A stretch of 64,000 nucleotides of DNA from Bifidobacteriaceae bacterium (GCA_022651005.1 JALCQD010000002.1:186001-250000), one strand, 5' to 3'; counted from the stretch's first letter, positions 46,098 through 56,188 are shown. Made by a program: numbers and translations. The notes: generated by a model from the letters alone, not told the origin.

Positions 46098-46167
46098 CAA
46101 GGTATTTGGTGATTCGTGGATTCTTGATTATTGAGGAATTCGCTCTGGCATGATTTTGAGTCTGCAG

Positions 46168-46200
46168 TGGGCAAGATTAGCTTTTGCCTTACTTGCCCAC
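46168..46200. other. Hairpin between KAP gene and FAD oxidase gene
   Basis: GTGGGCAAG (46168-46176) pairs with CTTGCCCAC (46192-46200). It lies between two convergent genes in a 160-base gap and could end both transcripts, but U-tracts are missing. Confidence 0.4.
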
Positions 46201-46259
46201 AATCACAGACCCCACTTCTCTCTGAAACGTCAATCGAAGGAAGGGGAGACGAAGGAACC

Positions 46260-47654
46260 TCAGTTGATCTTCCGCTTCGGATTCAGCAGATTCATGGGAT
46301 CGAGCAGAGACTTGATCTGATGCTGCACCATATCCACGTCGTCGCCCAACTCTTCGTTATTCCATTGAGTCTTGAGCATACCCACGGAGTGCTCGCCGCT
46401 GATAGTGCCACCCAGTTCCAGAGCTTTGCGGAACATGAGACGCAATGCCTGCGTAACGGCTGCTGGCGCTTCTTCGCCCTTGGGCCAGGTCACTGTGGAG
46501 TGTACGTTTCCGTCGCCTGCGTGGCCCGCCGTATAGATGCGCAGGTCGAGCTGCTCACCCACACGCGCGATGTAATCCACCATTTCAGCTAGCTTCGAGA
46601 GCGGCACGGCCATGTCTTCCATGATGTGGTTCTGCCCTTTGAACACGGCGGGCAGCATATCCCAGCGCATCTGCATGAGGTTGGCCTGCTCGTCGGGCTT
46701 CGAGGTGACCCACACATCCGTGGCCTTGAAACGTGTGAAGAGCGCTCGCAGAACTCCTTCGGCCTCAGGCGTGGCTGCGTCGATCTTAAAGATGAGCATT
46801 GCGTCGCTCGTCTGCGCATAGTGTGTGCCACGGTAGCGATCAAGCGCGCCCAAGGTGTTATGGTCGAAGGCCTCGAGCATGGTCGGGTAAATACCGGAGC
46901 CGCGAATTTCTTCCACGGCCTTGGCCAGCACATCCATAGACGAGAAGGAAGCGACGCCCATCAGAGGCGTTCCCAGCGGAATTGGCAGCAGCTTGACGGT
47001 GACCTCAGTGATGACGCCGAGAGTACCTTCAGACCCTACGAAGAGCTGTGTGAGATCGTATCCAAAGGCCTGCTTGAGGGTTCGGCCTCCGAGCTTGAGT
47101 TCGCGGCCATCGGCGAGCACGACTTTCAAGCCCAGAACGTTTTCCTTGGTGGAGCCGTACTTCACGGTGCTCATGCCACCCGCGTTCGTGGCAACGTTGC
47201 CGCCGATTCCCGACGTCGTCTTGGAACCTGGGTCGGGAGCGAAGAACAGGCCCTGTGCGCGAGCTGCTTTGTCGAGATCGCTATTGAGAACTCCAGGTTC
47301 CACTACGGCGAGGGAGTCTTCCTTGTTGAGCTCGAGAATTTTGTTCATCTTAGCGGTGGAGAGCAAGAGGGATCCCTCAATGCCATCGGCACCGATGACA
47401 GTGGAGGTGAAATGATCCTGCGTCACAACGGGCAAATGGAATTTTCGAGCAGTCCTTAGGACACCTTGCACATCCAATGTGCTGGTTGCCTCGACGTAGG
47501 CCAATGCCAATCCGCTGGTGCGAGGATCACTTTCCAAAGGGCTGAAGGAGTGAGCTCTCACTGTCTTTTCGTCTGTGTGCACCACGCCGGTACTGACCTG
47601 CGAACGTAGGTAATCGAGAATCTCCTCGTTGTCATAAGCTGTGAAAGCTGCCAT
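46260..47654 (-). CDS. FAD-linked oxidase, GlcD/D-lactate dehydrogenase type
   Basis: The 464-residue flavoprotein has an FAD_binding_4 domain (about 35-215), with PDPGSKTTSGIGGNVATNAG binding the cofactor and KQAFGYDLTQLFVGSEGTLG. A C-terminal FAD-oxidase domain (about 220-464) carries TAGHAGDGNVHSTV. Enzymes of this class oxidise 2-hydroxy acids such as glycolate or D-lactate; the substrate here is not determined. The ATG at 47654 follows AAGGAG by eight bases, which is better than an in-frame start seven codons earlier. No Fe-S partner subunit is encoded next to it. It is convergent with the KAP gene. Confidence 0.9.
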   Translation of the reverse strand: MAAFTAYDNEEILDYLRSQVSTGVVHTDEKTVRAHSFSPLESDPRTSGLALAYVEATSTLDVQGVLRTARKFHLPVVTQDHFTSTVIGADGIEGSLLLSTAKMNKILELNKEDSLAVVEPGVLNSDLDKAARAQGLFFAPDPGSKTTSGIGGNVATNAGGMSTVKYGSTKENVLGLKVVLADGRELKLGGRTLKQAFGYDLTQLFVGSEGTLGVITEVTVKLLPIPLGTPLMGVASFSSMDVLAKAVEEIRGSGIYPTMLEAFDHNTLGALDRYRGTHYAQTSDAMLIFKIDAATPEAEGVLRALFTRFKATDVWVTSKPDEQANLMQMRWDMLPAVFKGQNHIMEDMAVPLSKLAEMVDYIARVGEQLDLRIYTAGHAGDGNVHSTVTWPKGEEAPAAVTQALRLMFRKALELGGTISGEHSVGMLKTQWNNEELGDDVDMVQHQIKSLLDPMNLLNPKRKIN

Positions 47655-47878
47655 ATTAAAACTCCTTCGTATCACGTACTCCTACAGGTTAATGAATGAG
47701 ATAATTCCTGGAAATAGCGAGAAGTGAAACTTCCGTTGCCAGCGGAAATTAAGTTTTAAAAATGTCTACTTGCCTACATATCTCCTGCTCATTGGCTCCC
47801 ACTGGCTCCATCTTGAAATATCAGGAGCAGGCATGAGCCCTTCCAAAAGCGTCGGCTCGTGGTGGGAGAATAACAGCA

Positions 47879-49225
47879 ATGGAAACAGATGAGAATGATG
47901 AGAATTTAGGGACGATTGCACCGCGTCAGGAGAAGGGCCGCTTTGGCCTCTTCGTTGCAGCGCACGCACCTAAAAGCAATAAAAGCACGGCAGTGTGGGT
48001 GATTCTTCTCGGCTCCCTTGCTGCGCTTCCTGCGTTCACCACGGATCTCTATCTTTCCGCCTTGCCACAAGTGGCTAAGGATTTCCACTCGAACGATTCC
48101 ACAGTGCAGCTCACCATCACCCTCATGATGCTGGGTACTGCGTTCGGCCAGCTCATCATCGGTCCCATCGCCGACCGTCATGGACGCAAGGTGCCCGTCA
48201 TCGTAGGGCTCATAGCCCACATTATTCTGTCGATCGCCATCGTGCTTTCTACGTCCATAGGAATGCTTATCGGGCTTCGTTTCGCTCAAGGACTGGCGAA
48301 CGCCGCTCTCAACAACGCCTCCATGGCCATTCTGCGTGACCGCTTCTCTGGAGCCCAGGCGGCCTCCATGATGTCTCGCCTCATGCTCGTCATTGGACTG
48401 TCTCCGCTGCTTGCTCCATCGATTGGCTCTTTCCTAGTGCCGGTGGGTGGCTGGAAACTGTGCTTCATCGTGTTGGCGGTTATGGGTGTGGCCTTGCTTC
48501 TCGCCGTGCTCTTGGTGCTTCCGGAAACCAACGGTGTGGGGCATCGAGTCACAACCTCGTTGAGCGCCTCCTTCCGCGATTACGGGCGTCTCGTCAAGGA
48601 CGGAACGTTTGCTGCGCTCGCGCTGGTTCCCGGATTTTCGTCGGGCTGCATCATGTCCTACGTTGTCTCCATCTCCTTCATTCTGCAGGATCACTACAGC
48701 CTCAGTCCTTTCCAATTCGCGCTCTTCTTTGCTGCCAACGGCGTTGGCCTCGTGGTGTTCGCGCAGGTCAACGCCGCGATGGTTCCCAAGGTGGGCCCTG
48801 TCCGTATGTTGCGCAGGGCCTTGCCGCTTCAGCTTCTTGTGGCTTTCTGCTTGCTAATTGTGTGCTTCTTCTTCTCGGCCAACATGTGGTTGTTCATGGC
48901 CGTATTGCTGGGTATGTTCTGCTTCCAGGGTTTTGTGCCTGCCAACGCGACTGCGCTTGCACTCACTCGCCACGGCGAGATAGCGGGGAGTGCCTCCGCA
49001 GTCATCGGTTTTCTGCAGACGGGAATGGGGTCTGTCCTGTCAACGTGCGCCTCCATGCTCGGTGCGTTTTTCGCAACAAAGTCTTTTGCCAATCCGAATG
49101 CCGACTCCATGGGAACCATGATCTTTCTCTCGCTCCTCACCAGCACTCTCGTGGTAACGCTGTTCACCAATGTGATTCGTCCCAACGGTCCGGATGTGTC
49201 ACGCATCGAGACGGTTGACGTCTGA
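47879..49225 (+). CDS. MFS drug exporter, Bcr/CflA family
   Basis: The 448-residue protein has a polar N-terminal tail of 37 residues and 12 transmembrane segments. The Bcr/CflA markers are AFTTDLYLSALPQVAKDF in helix 1 and GQLIIGPIADRHGRK between helices 2 and 3. This branch exports drugs such as bicyclomycin or chloramphenicol, or sulfonamide, using the proton gradient; the natural substrate is unknown. The ATG at 47879 has no strong ribosome binding site. The FAD oxidase gene lies divergently upstream with about 220 bases between. A DUF998-like membrane protein gene follows 107 bases later on the same strand. Confidence 0.88.
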   Translation: METDENDENLGTIAPRQEKGRFGLFVAAHAPKSNKSTAVWVILLGSLAALPAFTTDLYLSALPQVAKDFHSNDSTVQLTITLMMLGTAFGQLIIGPIADRHGRKVPVIVGLIAHIILSIAIVLSTSIGMLIGLRFAQGLANAALNNASMAILRDRFSGAQAASMMSRLMLVIGLSPLLAPSIGSFLVPVGGWKLCFIVLAVMGVALLLAVLLVLPETNGVGHRVTTSLSASFRDYGRLVKDGTFAALALVPGFSSGCIMSYVVSISFILQDHYSLSPFQFALFFAANGVGLVVFAQVNAAMVPKVGPVRMLRRALPLQLLVAFCLLIVCFFFSANMWLFMAVLLGMFCFQGFVPANATALALTRHGEIAGSASAVIGFLQTGMGSVLSTCASMLGAFFATKSFANPNADSMGTMIFLSLLTSTLVVTLFTNVIRPNGPDVSRIETVDV

Positions 49226-49332
49226 AATATTTCTTCCGTAGACCCTCTCGACGTTCCATCATCTGGGTAGGGTAGGGGTGATGATGCGCAGGGATCAGAG
49301 GCTAGAGGATTAGGGCGAGGAAAGGATTCAGA

Positions 49333-50574
49333 ATGGGACGGCAACAGCGAGCGGAGGCAGGCGGTCTCTTGAGCGCCCTCATCGCGGCCGTTCTCAGTTG
49401 GGGCGCCATTCGCGGTTACTTTGTGTACGCGCCTTCGCAGTGGCTCACGGCGTCTCGTATCTTCATTGTGTGCGCTGCCATTGTGGCAGCGTGTGCCATC
49501 GTGGCCTTCATCGTGGGCTATGCGCGTCTCTCTGGCTCGTGGAGCTTAACGAAGGGCTGGTTCGTGCCGCTGCGAAAGCTCTTTGAGGTGCTCTCATTGT
49601 CTGTTGTGTATGGATCCACGGTATTCTTGGCGACATTCGTGGTTCTCAACGTGGTGAACACCATGATTGGTATTCAACTGGGCGGCGACTACCTCATGGC
49701 TCTTGTGGTGGGTGGCGCCGGCATCATGGGATATTTTGGCTACGTGCAGGGCGAACTGCTCACCGCGAAGACCGTGGCGAGTCTCTTACCGCTCTTTGTG
49801 CTCTCCGGCGTGGGAACTGCGGGCCTCACCACTGATGATCCCAACTGGTGGCATAATAACTTCTCCCAGCTGGGAGACAACGTGACATTTGCCGCTTCCA
49901 TGTTCAACGTCACCATCATTCTGGCGGGCGTGTGCGTGATCATCATCAGCTACTTCGCCGTCTACGAACTGCTTGCCTCCCATAAGCAGTACGTGGAGTG
50001 GCGGCATCGCGCGCATCTCCCGGTGGATCCGCGCGAAATAGACGATACCGTCGAAGACGTGAGCGAGGAGGCGGATTCTGATCCGGACAAGGCGAGCGGC
50101 GAAGGGCTGCCCCGCCGGCTCACCCATGAAAAATCGGCACGCGTATCTCATTTCCGGCTGCGCACCAATCTGCTCATGGCTCTGCTGGCGCTGTCGGGGA
50201 TTTCCCTGGCGGGCGTTGGCATCTTTCGATATACGCCCCATCCGTTCATGCATAACCTCTGCGCTCGCGGCATGATGTTCCCCATGTGCATCCTGTTGCT
50301 GATTCTGCCATGGCTGGCGCCGCAGTTGTCGAAGATGGTGTTCGTCATGAGCGATCTCGTGCTGGTGCTCATTTCCGTGTCGGGCGTGATGTGGACGATG
50401 GGCCAGACGTCCCTCACAAATGTGGAGGCCATCACGTGGATCCTCTTCATGGCGTGGTTCGTGGTGTTTTCGCGTCAGGTGGCAGCGCTCGAAGCTGATC
50501 GTGTGTACGCGCAGCTCAAATACGACGGCGGTGAAAACGAGAAGATCGCGTCGAGGCTGTCCCCGAGCAAGTAG
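49333..50574 (+). CDS. DUF998-like integral membrane protein
   Basis: The 413-residue protein has about ten transmembrane segments, with a cytoplasmic charged loop at about 230-275 (DPREIDDTVEDVSEEADSDP). The stretch DDPNWWHNNFSQLGDN near residue 157 and GVGIFRYTPHPFMHNLCARG near 296 are the clearest family markers. This matches DUF998-type proteins as I recall them; no function is known. The ATG at 49333 follows GAGGAAAGG. A truncated relative lies at 55387-56097: its WWRHNFSRLGDD and the following 180 residues align with the second half of this protein. The gene stands between a drug exporter and glgX (convergent). Confidence 0.75.
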   Translation: MGRQQRAEAGGLLSALIAAVLSWGAIRGYFVYAPSQWLTASRIFIVCAAIVAACAIVAFIVGYARLSGSWSLTKGWFVPLRKLFEVLSLSVVYGSTVFLATFVVLNVVNTMIGIQLGGDYLMALVVGGAGIMGYFGYVQGELLTAKTVASLLPLFVLSGVGTAGLTTDDPNWWHNNFSQLGDNVTFAASMFNVTIILAGVCVIIISYFAVYELLASHKQYVEWRHRAHLPVDPREIDDTVEDVSEEADSDPDKASGEGLPRRLTHEKSARVSHFRLRTNLLMALLALSGISLAGVGIFRYTPHPFMHNLCARGMMFPMCILLLILPWLAPQLSKMVFVMSDLVLVLISVSGVMWTMGQTSLTNVEAITWILFMAWFVVFSRQVAALEADRVYAQLKYDGGENEKIASRLSPSK

Positions 50575-50641
50575 ACCAAGTGGAGAAGTAGAGCAAGTAG
50601 GCATCGAGCGAGGAGACGTTCCTCAGTGATTTCTCAGGGAG

Positions 50642-52816
50642 TCACTTCTCTATGCTTTCCAACATGAGGAACGAGTGCGGTTGTGCGGTAATCATGAAGC
50701 TTGGTCCAAAACTCATCTCGGGTCCAGTCGGACGATAGGTATCGACGTCTTGCCGCCACTTATGCGCGTATGCCTCGCCTGGCAACACGAATTGGATAGG
50801 CTCAGAATAGGCGTTGAAAATGAGCAGGAAATCGTTGTCGATGACGGGCTCGCCGAGAATATTACGTTCCGGAATGTCGTGACCATTGAGAAATACCATG
50901 ACGGAAAGTGCATGAGAGTTGTCCCAATCGGCGCGATCCATGATGGCTCCGGTGTGATCGAACCATTCGACTTGGGGAATTGTGGAGCTCATGTCTCCCG
51001 CTTCGCGACCGGTGAAGAAGCGGCGACGATGCAACACCGGATGGCTGCGTCGCAGATGAATCAGCTTGCTAGTGAAGTCAAAGATTTCCTGCTGGGCAGG
51101 TGTGATGGTCCACTTCGTCCAAGAGATCTCGTTGTCCTGGCAGTACGCGTTGTTGTTGCCGCGCTGGGTGCGGCCGATCTCGTCACCTCCGCACACCATG
51201 GGGACGCCCTGACTCAAGAGCAGGGTGGAAAGAAAGTTGCGTTGTTGACGAGCTCGTAGTTCTGTGATGTCGGCGATATCCGTGGGTCCCTCGGCTCCGC
51301 AGTTCCACGATCTGTTGGAGGATTCGCCGTCGCGATTACCCTCCTGATTGGCCTCGTTGTGCTTGTCGTTGTAACTCACCAGGTCGTTGAGCGTGAAGCC
51401 GTCGTGCGCAGTGATGAAGTTGATGGAGGCCACGGGTTTGCGGCCGTTGGTTTGATAGAGATCCGAGGAGCCCATAATGCGGCTGGCGAACTCGGGCAGT
51501 GTGGCAGGCTGTGAGCGCCAGAAGTCACGCGTGGTATCGCGAAAGCGGCCGTTCCACTCGCTCCAGTTGGCGGGGAAGCCGCCTACCTGATAGCCGCCAG
51601 AACCCAGATCCCATGGCTCGGCGATCAATTTGACCTGTGAGATAACGGGATCCTGCTGCACAATGTCGAAAAAGGCGGAGAGCTTGTCTACTTCCTGGAA
51701 CTGCCGAGCGAGTGTGGCGGCGAGGTCGAAGCGGAATCCGTCCACGTGCATTTCGGTGACCCAATAGCGCAAGGAATCCATGATGAGCTGGAGAGTGTGG
51801 GGCGACCGCATGAGCAATGAGTTGCCGGTTCCAGTGGTGTCGAAGTAGTGGGCTGCGTCGCCGTCCACGAGGCGGTAGTACTCCTGATTATCGATTCCGC
51901 GGAAGCTTAGCGTGGGTCCCAGGTCATTGCCCTCGGCGGTGTGGTTGTACACCACGTCGAGGATGACCTCGATACCCGCAGCGTGATAGGACTTCACCAT
52001 GGATTTGAATTCGTTGACCTGTTGGCCGAGTTCCCCGGAACTTGAGTACTTATTGTGCGGGGCGAAGAAGCCGATGGTGTTGTAGCCCCAATAGTTGCTG
52101 AGGTTCTTCTTCAGTAGAAACGAGTCGTTGACGAACTGGTGGATGGGCATGAGCTCGATGGCTGTGATGCCAAGCGTGGTGAGGTGGTCGATGACGCTGG
52201 GGTGGGCGAGGCCCGCGTAGGTTCCGCGAATATCGCTGGGAACGTGCGGATTGAGCGTCGTCATGCCGCGCACGTGTGCCTCGTAAATCACTGAGTCGTT
52301 GTAGGCAGTGTGTGGGCGGCGGTCGTTTCCCCAGTCAAAGTACGGATTGATGACGACCGATTTCATGGTGTGAGATGCGGAGTCGAGGCTATTGAGAGAG
52401 GGATCTGCGTCGACGTCGTCGGTGTCAGCATTCGAGTAGGCATCAAAGTAGTAGGAATAGAGGCTTTCATCCTCGTCAAGGTCGCCTTGAATTGCCTTGG
52501 CGTAGGGGTCGAGGAGCAGTTTGGCCGGGTTGCAGCGTTGACCTTGTTCTGGGTCGTATGGGCCGTATACGCGGTATCCATAGCGCTGACCGGGCTGGAC
52601 GCCGAGCAGATAAATATGCCAGACATGCGAGTTTTGCTCTGTCACTTCGATGCGTGTTTCCACATCGTTGCCGGAGGCATCCGTGGTGAACAGGCACAGC
52701 TCCACTTTCTCTGCGACGCCTGAAAAGAGCGCGAAATTCGTTCCCACTCCGTCGAAAGTTGCACCGAGAGGGTACATTGCGCCGGGTCGTATACTCATCG
52801 TCATGTCACCTGTCAT
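50642..52816 (-). CDS. glgX: Glycogen debranching enzyme GlgX
   Basis: The 724-residue enzyme is a GH13 isoamylase-type debranching enzyme that removes alpha-1,6 side chains from glycogen limit dextrin. An N-terminal CBM48 (about 8-100; [18 protein letters not shown]) is followed by the barrel with [14 protein letters not shown] (nucleophile Asp), [16 protein letters not shown] (acid Glu) and [16 protein letters not shown], then a C-terminal beta domain. The length is typical. The start could be ATG 52816, 52804 or 52798; the last has AGGTG at the best spacing. The gene is divergent from aroA and convergent with the DUF998-like gene. glgB is at 20.8 kb. Confidence 0.93.
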   Translation of the reverse strand: MTGDMTMSIRPGAMYPLGATFDGVGTNFALFSGVAEKVELCLFTTDASGNDVETRIEVTEQNSHVWHIYLLGVQPGQRYGYRVYGPYDPEQGQRCNPAKLLLDPYAKAIQGDLDEDESLYSYYFDAYSNADTDDVDADPSLNSLDSASHTMKSVVINPYFDWGNDRRPHTAYNDSVIYEAHVRGMTTLNPHVPSDIRGTYAGLAHPSVIDHLTTLGITAIELMPIHQFVNDSFLLKKNLSNYWGYNTIGFFAPHNKYSSSGELGQQVNEFKSMVKSYHAAGIEVILDVVYNHTAEGNDLGPTLSFRGIDNQEYYRLVDGDAAHYFDTTGTGNSLLMRSPHTLQLIMDSLRYWVTEMHVDGFRFDLAATLARQFQEVDKLSAFFDIVQQDPVISQVKLIAEPWDLGSGGYQVGGFPANWSEWNGRFRDTTRDFWRSQPATLPEFASRIMGSSDLYQTNGRKPVASINFITAHDGFTLNDLVSYNDKHNEANQEGNRDGESSNRSWNCGAEGPTDIADITELRARQQRNFLSTLLLSQGVPMVCGGDEIGRTQRGNNNAYCQDNEISWTKWTITPAQQEIFDFTSKLIHLRRSHPVLHRRRFFTGREAGDMSSTIPQVEWFDHTGAIMDRADWDNSHALSVMVFLNGHDIPERNILGEPVIDNDFLLIFNAYSEPIQFVLPGEAYAHKWRQDVDTYRPTGPEMSFGPSFMITAQPHSFLMLESIEK

Positions 52817-52953
52817 ATCTCGATTATCTCAAACGAGATGGCTTAATCGCTCAAAGCCTGCTGTATTTTCGGAAGCTGCTGTATTTTGGAATGTGAACGT
52901 GTTTTTGGAACGCGGACGTACTGTCTTCTCGGTGCCTCTCTAAGATAGAGAGC

Positions 52954-54300
52954 ATGACCAATCAGAATGCCGCCGCCGCGTGGCCTGCGCCGTTGGCTCG
53001 CCGTCCGCTGAACGCGATTGTCGAGATTCCCGGTAGCAAATCGCTGAGTAATCGCTATCTTATTTTGGCGGCATTGGGCGGGACGCCCACAGTTCTGCAC
53101 GGATTGCTGCTTTCGCGAGACACCGAGCTCATGATGAAGGCATTGCAAAGCCTTGGGGTGGAGATTGAGCAGGATTTTGATGCGCCGACAACCGTGCGCG
53201 TGACGCCACCTGCTTCGGGGTACTTTAGCGGCGACACCGATGTTTTCTGTGGGCTCGCCGGCACCGTCATGCGTTTCGTCCCAGGACTCGCGTTATTCGC
53301 AGATGGTCCGGTGCATTTTAGAGGTGATGATCAGGCCAGCGTGCGACCTATGAAGCCAGTATTGGAGGGGCTTGAACAACTGGGTGCGCGTGTGGAGTAC
53401 GAGGGGGAGCCTGGACGTCTGCCGTTCACTGTGACGCCGCCAGCGGTATTGCCAGATTCGCTCGCTTCGGTGAGCATAGATTCCTCTGGTTCGTCGCAGT
53501 TCATTTCGGGGTTGTTGCTCATTGCTTCGCGGCTTCCCGGAGGGCTCCATCTGACGCATACCGGCAAAAAGCTGCCGAGCATGCCGCATATCAATATGAC
53601 AGTGGCGGACGTGCGTGCCGCTGGTGGCACTGTGGAATCGCCCGCGCGGGGGGAGTGGAATGTTACGCCCGCTGCGCTGTCGCTTCCTTCGTCTGTTGTA
53701 GTGGAACCCGACTTATCGAATGCTGCGCCTTTCTTGGGTGCCGCTCTTATTGCGGGTGGCTCGGTGAGCGTTCCTCATTGGCCGGAGCACACAACTCAGC
53801 CGGGTGCCCTGCTGCCGGATATTTTGGAGCGCTTCGGGGCGTCGATTTCGTATTCCGTGGACGTGGCAGGACGACGCGTGCTGACGGTGGCGGCAGACGG
53901 TGCAGGCGCGATTCGAGGTCTCGGTGATCTCGATTTGTCGGCAGCCGGAGAAATCGCGCCGAGCATTGCAGCATTGACAGTGTTTGCGGACGCACCGACG
54001 AATTTGGTGGGAATTGCGCACTTGCGAGGACATGAGACGAATCGGCTGCTCGCGCTGGTGACGGAAATCAACCGTATCGGTGGGAGTGCCCGTGAGCTGG
54101 ATGACGGGATCGGAGTGACGCCCGTCCCTGTTGATGCCATGCGTGGAACTTCCATGGAGACGTACGCTGATCACCGCATGGCGACCTTTGCTGCGATGAT
54201 AGGGTTGGCACTTCCGGGCGTGGGCGTCATTGATGTCGAGACGACGCGCAAGACGCTCCCTGACTTTGTGGGCATGTGGACGGCGATGCTTGCACAGTGA
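52954..54300 (+). CDS. aroA: 3-phosphoshikimate 1-carboxyvinyltransferase (EPSP synthase)
   Basis: The 448-residue enzyme joins shikimate-3-phosphate and PEP in the chorismate pathway. The N-terminal signature IPGSKSLSNRYLILAALG, the loop GLAGTVMRFVPGLA, and the C-terminal METYADHRMATFAAMIGLA are all present. The length is standard. The ATG at 52954 has only a weak GAGAG ahead of it. The hisN-like gene follows 74 bases later on the same strand. The upstream stretch (52817-52953) should hold divergent promoters for glgX and aroA. Confidence 0.95.
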   Translation: MTNQNAAAAWPAPLARRPLNAIVEIPGSKSLSNRYLILAALGGTPTVLHGLLLSRDTELMMKALQSLGVEIEQDFDAPTTVRVTPPASGYFSGDTDVFCGLAGTVMRFVPGLALFADGPVHFRGDDQASVRPMKPVLEGLEQLGARVEYEGEPGRLPFTVTPPAVLPDSLASVSIDSSGSSQFISGLLLIASRLPGGLHLTHTGKKLPSMPHINMTVADVRAAGGTVESPARGEWNVTPAALSLPSSVVVEPDLSNAAPFLGAALIAGGSVSVPHWPEHTTQPGALLPDILERFGASISYSVDVAGRRVLTVAADGAGAIRGLGDLDLSAAGEIAPSIAALTVFADAPTNLVGIAHLRGHETNRLLALVTEINRIGGSARELDDGIGVTPVPVDAMRGTSMETYADHRMATFAAMIGLALPGVGVIDVETTRKTLPDFVGMWTAMLAQ

Positions 54301-54374
54301 TATGTATCTCAGCGCTCGTTTAGCGTTTATTCTGAAACCTATATTTGTGTGGAAAATAATGATCGGAAGCAAGC

Positions 54375-55193
54375 ATGACTGATACTGAACAGTTCCTTCA
54401 AGGACTTGACTCGCAATTTCGTGATGATCTGACGCTGGCAATGCGCTTGGCGGATGCTGCCGATGCGATTACGACGGCGCGGTTTGGTGCGATGGATCTG
54501 CATGTGGAGCAGAAGCCAGACCATACTCCCGTCACTGACGCTGACAAGGCGACGGAGGCACGCATCCGAGAGATTCTCGGCGTTGAGCGTCCCACTGACG
54601 TCGTCTACGGCGAAGAGCTTGGCAAGGTTGAATCGAACGGACGCCGGTGGATTCTCGATCCCATCGATGGGACGAAGAACTTTGTGCGTGGCGTGCCGGT
54701 GTGGGGAACGCTTATAGGGTTGGAAGTCGACGGTGAGCTCGTAGTGGGCTGCGTGTCCGCGCCAATGCTGAAGTCTCGCTGGTTCGCCGCTTCGGGCACG
54801 GGTGCATGGAAGATATACGACGGGGGAGAACCCAGGCAACTGCACGTTTCCAGCGTTTCGTCGCTATCTGATGCCTCGATTTCCTTCTCATCTTTCTCCG
54901 GGTGGAAGGACGCAGGCATCCGCGACCGCGTCATGGATCTTACCGATGCCGTATGGCGTGTGCGAGGCTTCGGTGACTTTTGGCAGTACATGCTTGTGGC
55001 CGAAGGTGCGATTGACATCGCGGCTGAACCTGAACTCGATCTCTATGACATGGGTGCGCTTGTGCGCATTGTGCTGGAGGCAGGTGGCTCCTTCACCTCT
55101 CGCGCCGGTGAACCTGGCCCTTGGGGCGGCAATGCTGTGGCCAGTAACGGCCTGCTCCAGTCGGCGGCTTTGGAATATTTGGGGACACACTGA
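54375..55193 (+). CDS. hisN: Inositol-monophosphatase-family phosphatase, HisN-like
   Basis: The 272-residue protein belongs to the lithium-sensitive IMPase superfamily. Metal-binding motifs are GEELGKV (Glu), WILDPIDGTKNF (Asp-x-Ile/Asp-Gly-Thr) and LDLYDMGALVRIV, the Asp of the third site. Within actinobacteria this type dephosphorylates histidinol phosphate in His synthesis, and the sequence around RGVPVWGTLIGL agrees with that group. Inositol phosphatase activity cannot be excluded. The ATG at 54375 is the first in frame; the site ahead is weak (GGAAGC). It follows aroA and ends at a U-tract terminator. Confidence 0.88.
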   Translation: MTDTEQFLQGLDSQFRDDLTLAMRLADAADAITTARFGAMDLHVEQKPDHTPVTDADKATEARIREILGVERPTDVVYGEELGKVESNGRRWILDPIDGTKNFVRGVPVWGTLIGLEVDGELVVGCVSAPMLKSRWFAASGTGAWKIYDGGEPRQLHVSSVSSLSDASISFSSFSGWKDAGIRDRVMDLTDAVWRVRGFGDFWQYMLVAEGAIDIAAEPELDLYDMGALVRIVLEAGGSFTSRAGEPGPWGGNAVASNGLLQSAALEYLGTH

Positions 55194-55196
55194 GCG

Positions 55197-55230
55197 GTTT
55201 GAGTCATAAGGCTCAAACTCCTCTTTTTTC
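55197..55230 (+). terminator. Terminator after hisN
   Basis: GTTTGAG pairs with CTCAAAC (around 55197-55218) across an eight-base loop, followed by TCCTCTTTTTT. It is an intrinsic terminator just past the hisN stop. Confidence 0.8.
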
Positions 55231-55302
55231 GGTACGCGCTGAACCGTTTGTGTCATTAGGATCGTATCCCATTTCCCCGGGCTTTATCTTCTAATAATCT
55301 CA

Positions 55303-55358
55303 TTAACACCAATTTTAAAGTTGCTATATTTTAGGTTAATGAGTTAAGTCATTAACTC
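55303..55358 (+). promoter_or_regulatory. Promoter with GntR/YtrA-type operator, copy 1
   Basis: A promoter with TTAACA (55303-55308), 16 bp, then TATATT (55325-55330) is followed by the palindrome GTTAATGA-N6-TCATTAAC (55335-55356). The operator begins five bases after the -10 box, so a bound repressor would cover the start point. A near-identical operator precedes the repressor gene at 56139. Confidence 0.8.
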
Positions 55359-55386
55359 CATAACCCACTAACTGAAGGTGATTAAT

Positions 55387-56097
55387 ATGAGTGTTGTCGC
55401 AGGCGCGAATGAGTGGCATGGTGGTGTGGGCCGCTGCGAGTCTCAACCCTTCCGACAGTCCGCAGCGTGTGAAGCTGCATGACGCGAGGCTGATGGCAGC
55501 GTTGCTCTCGGTACTGATGTTTTCCGGAACAACGGTGGCGAATTGATGACGAAAAACACAAGCTGGTGGCGCCACAACTTTTCTAGATTGGGGGATGACA
55601 CTTCTTTTGCGGCAACGCTGTTTAACCTCACATTGGTATGTGCTGAGTTATGCGTGATTGCCATCGGACTCTTCTCGGTGCGTATGCTTGTGGAAGCGCG
55701 AACGCGAAACAAGGAGCGCAGTGGTATTTCTCCTCGTGAAGTTGTTCTTGTAATTCTGTTTGCGTTCTCCGGTTTTCCTCTCTCCGGCGTAGGTGCGTTC
55801 AGATATGCGCTCAATCCGGTGGCGCACGATCTGTGTGCTAAGGGCGTGATGTTCCCCATGTATCTCATACTGTTGGCGTTGCCGTGGCTGGCACCGCATC
55901 TTTCGAGGCGGATGTACGTTGGGAGCGACCTCATTGTCGCAGTGACCGCAATCGCAGGTGTTCTGTGGATGCGCGGTGCACTCGCCCTGACGTTTATTGA
56001 AAGGTTTTCGATGCTCTTGTTCATGGTGTGGTTTCTCGCTTTCTCGCGTGAGATCGCACGGCTGGCGTCCAGCAAATCAGCGGGCAGAACTCGATAG
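55387..56097 (+). pseudogene. Truncated, frame-broken DUF998-like paralog
   Basis: An ATG at 55387 with a good AAGGTGA opens a 31-codon frame ending at 55482. A second frame (ATG 55409 to TGA at about 55545) reads ASLNPSDSPQRVKLHDARLM and LLSVLMFSG, similar to the middle of the protein at 49333. From about 55543 a third frame starting MMTKNTSWWRHNFSRLGDD continues for 184 residues to 56097, matching that protein's second half. Two frame changes and the missing first half make this a decayed gene. The last part could still be made as a four- or five-helix membrane protein. It lies behind operator copy 1, so it was once controlled by the GntR regulator downstream. Confidence 0.8.
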
Positions 56098-56106
56098 GTG
56101 GGGCGA

Positions 56107-56162
56107 TTGCCAAAAGCGAGAAATTACTATAATCATTCGTTAATGAGTTAAGTCACTAACTC
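56107..56162 (+). promoter_or_regulatory. Promoter with GntR/YtrA-type operator, copy 2
   Basis: A perfect -10 TATAAT (56128-56133) with a possible TTGCCA -35 (56107-56112, 15-bp spacer) is followed by GTTAATGAGTTAAGTCACTAAC (56139-56160). This differs from copy 1 at one base, and the bases TC that follow both copies are shared. It lies 29 bases before the GntR gene start, implying autoregulation. Confidence 0.8.
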
Positions 56163-56188
56163 GATAGCCAATCAATTGGAGGTGAATC

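Noticed and set aside
46131-46592. A plus-strand frame after the KAP gene as a second component of a defence system
   Set aside because: Most of it lies opposite the FAD oxidase gene and reads as its complement. There is no ribosome binding site and no domain.
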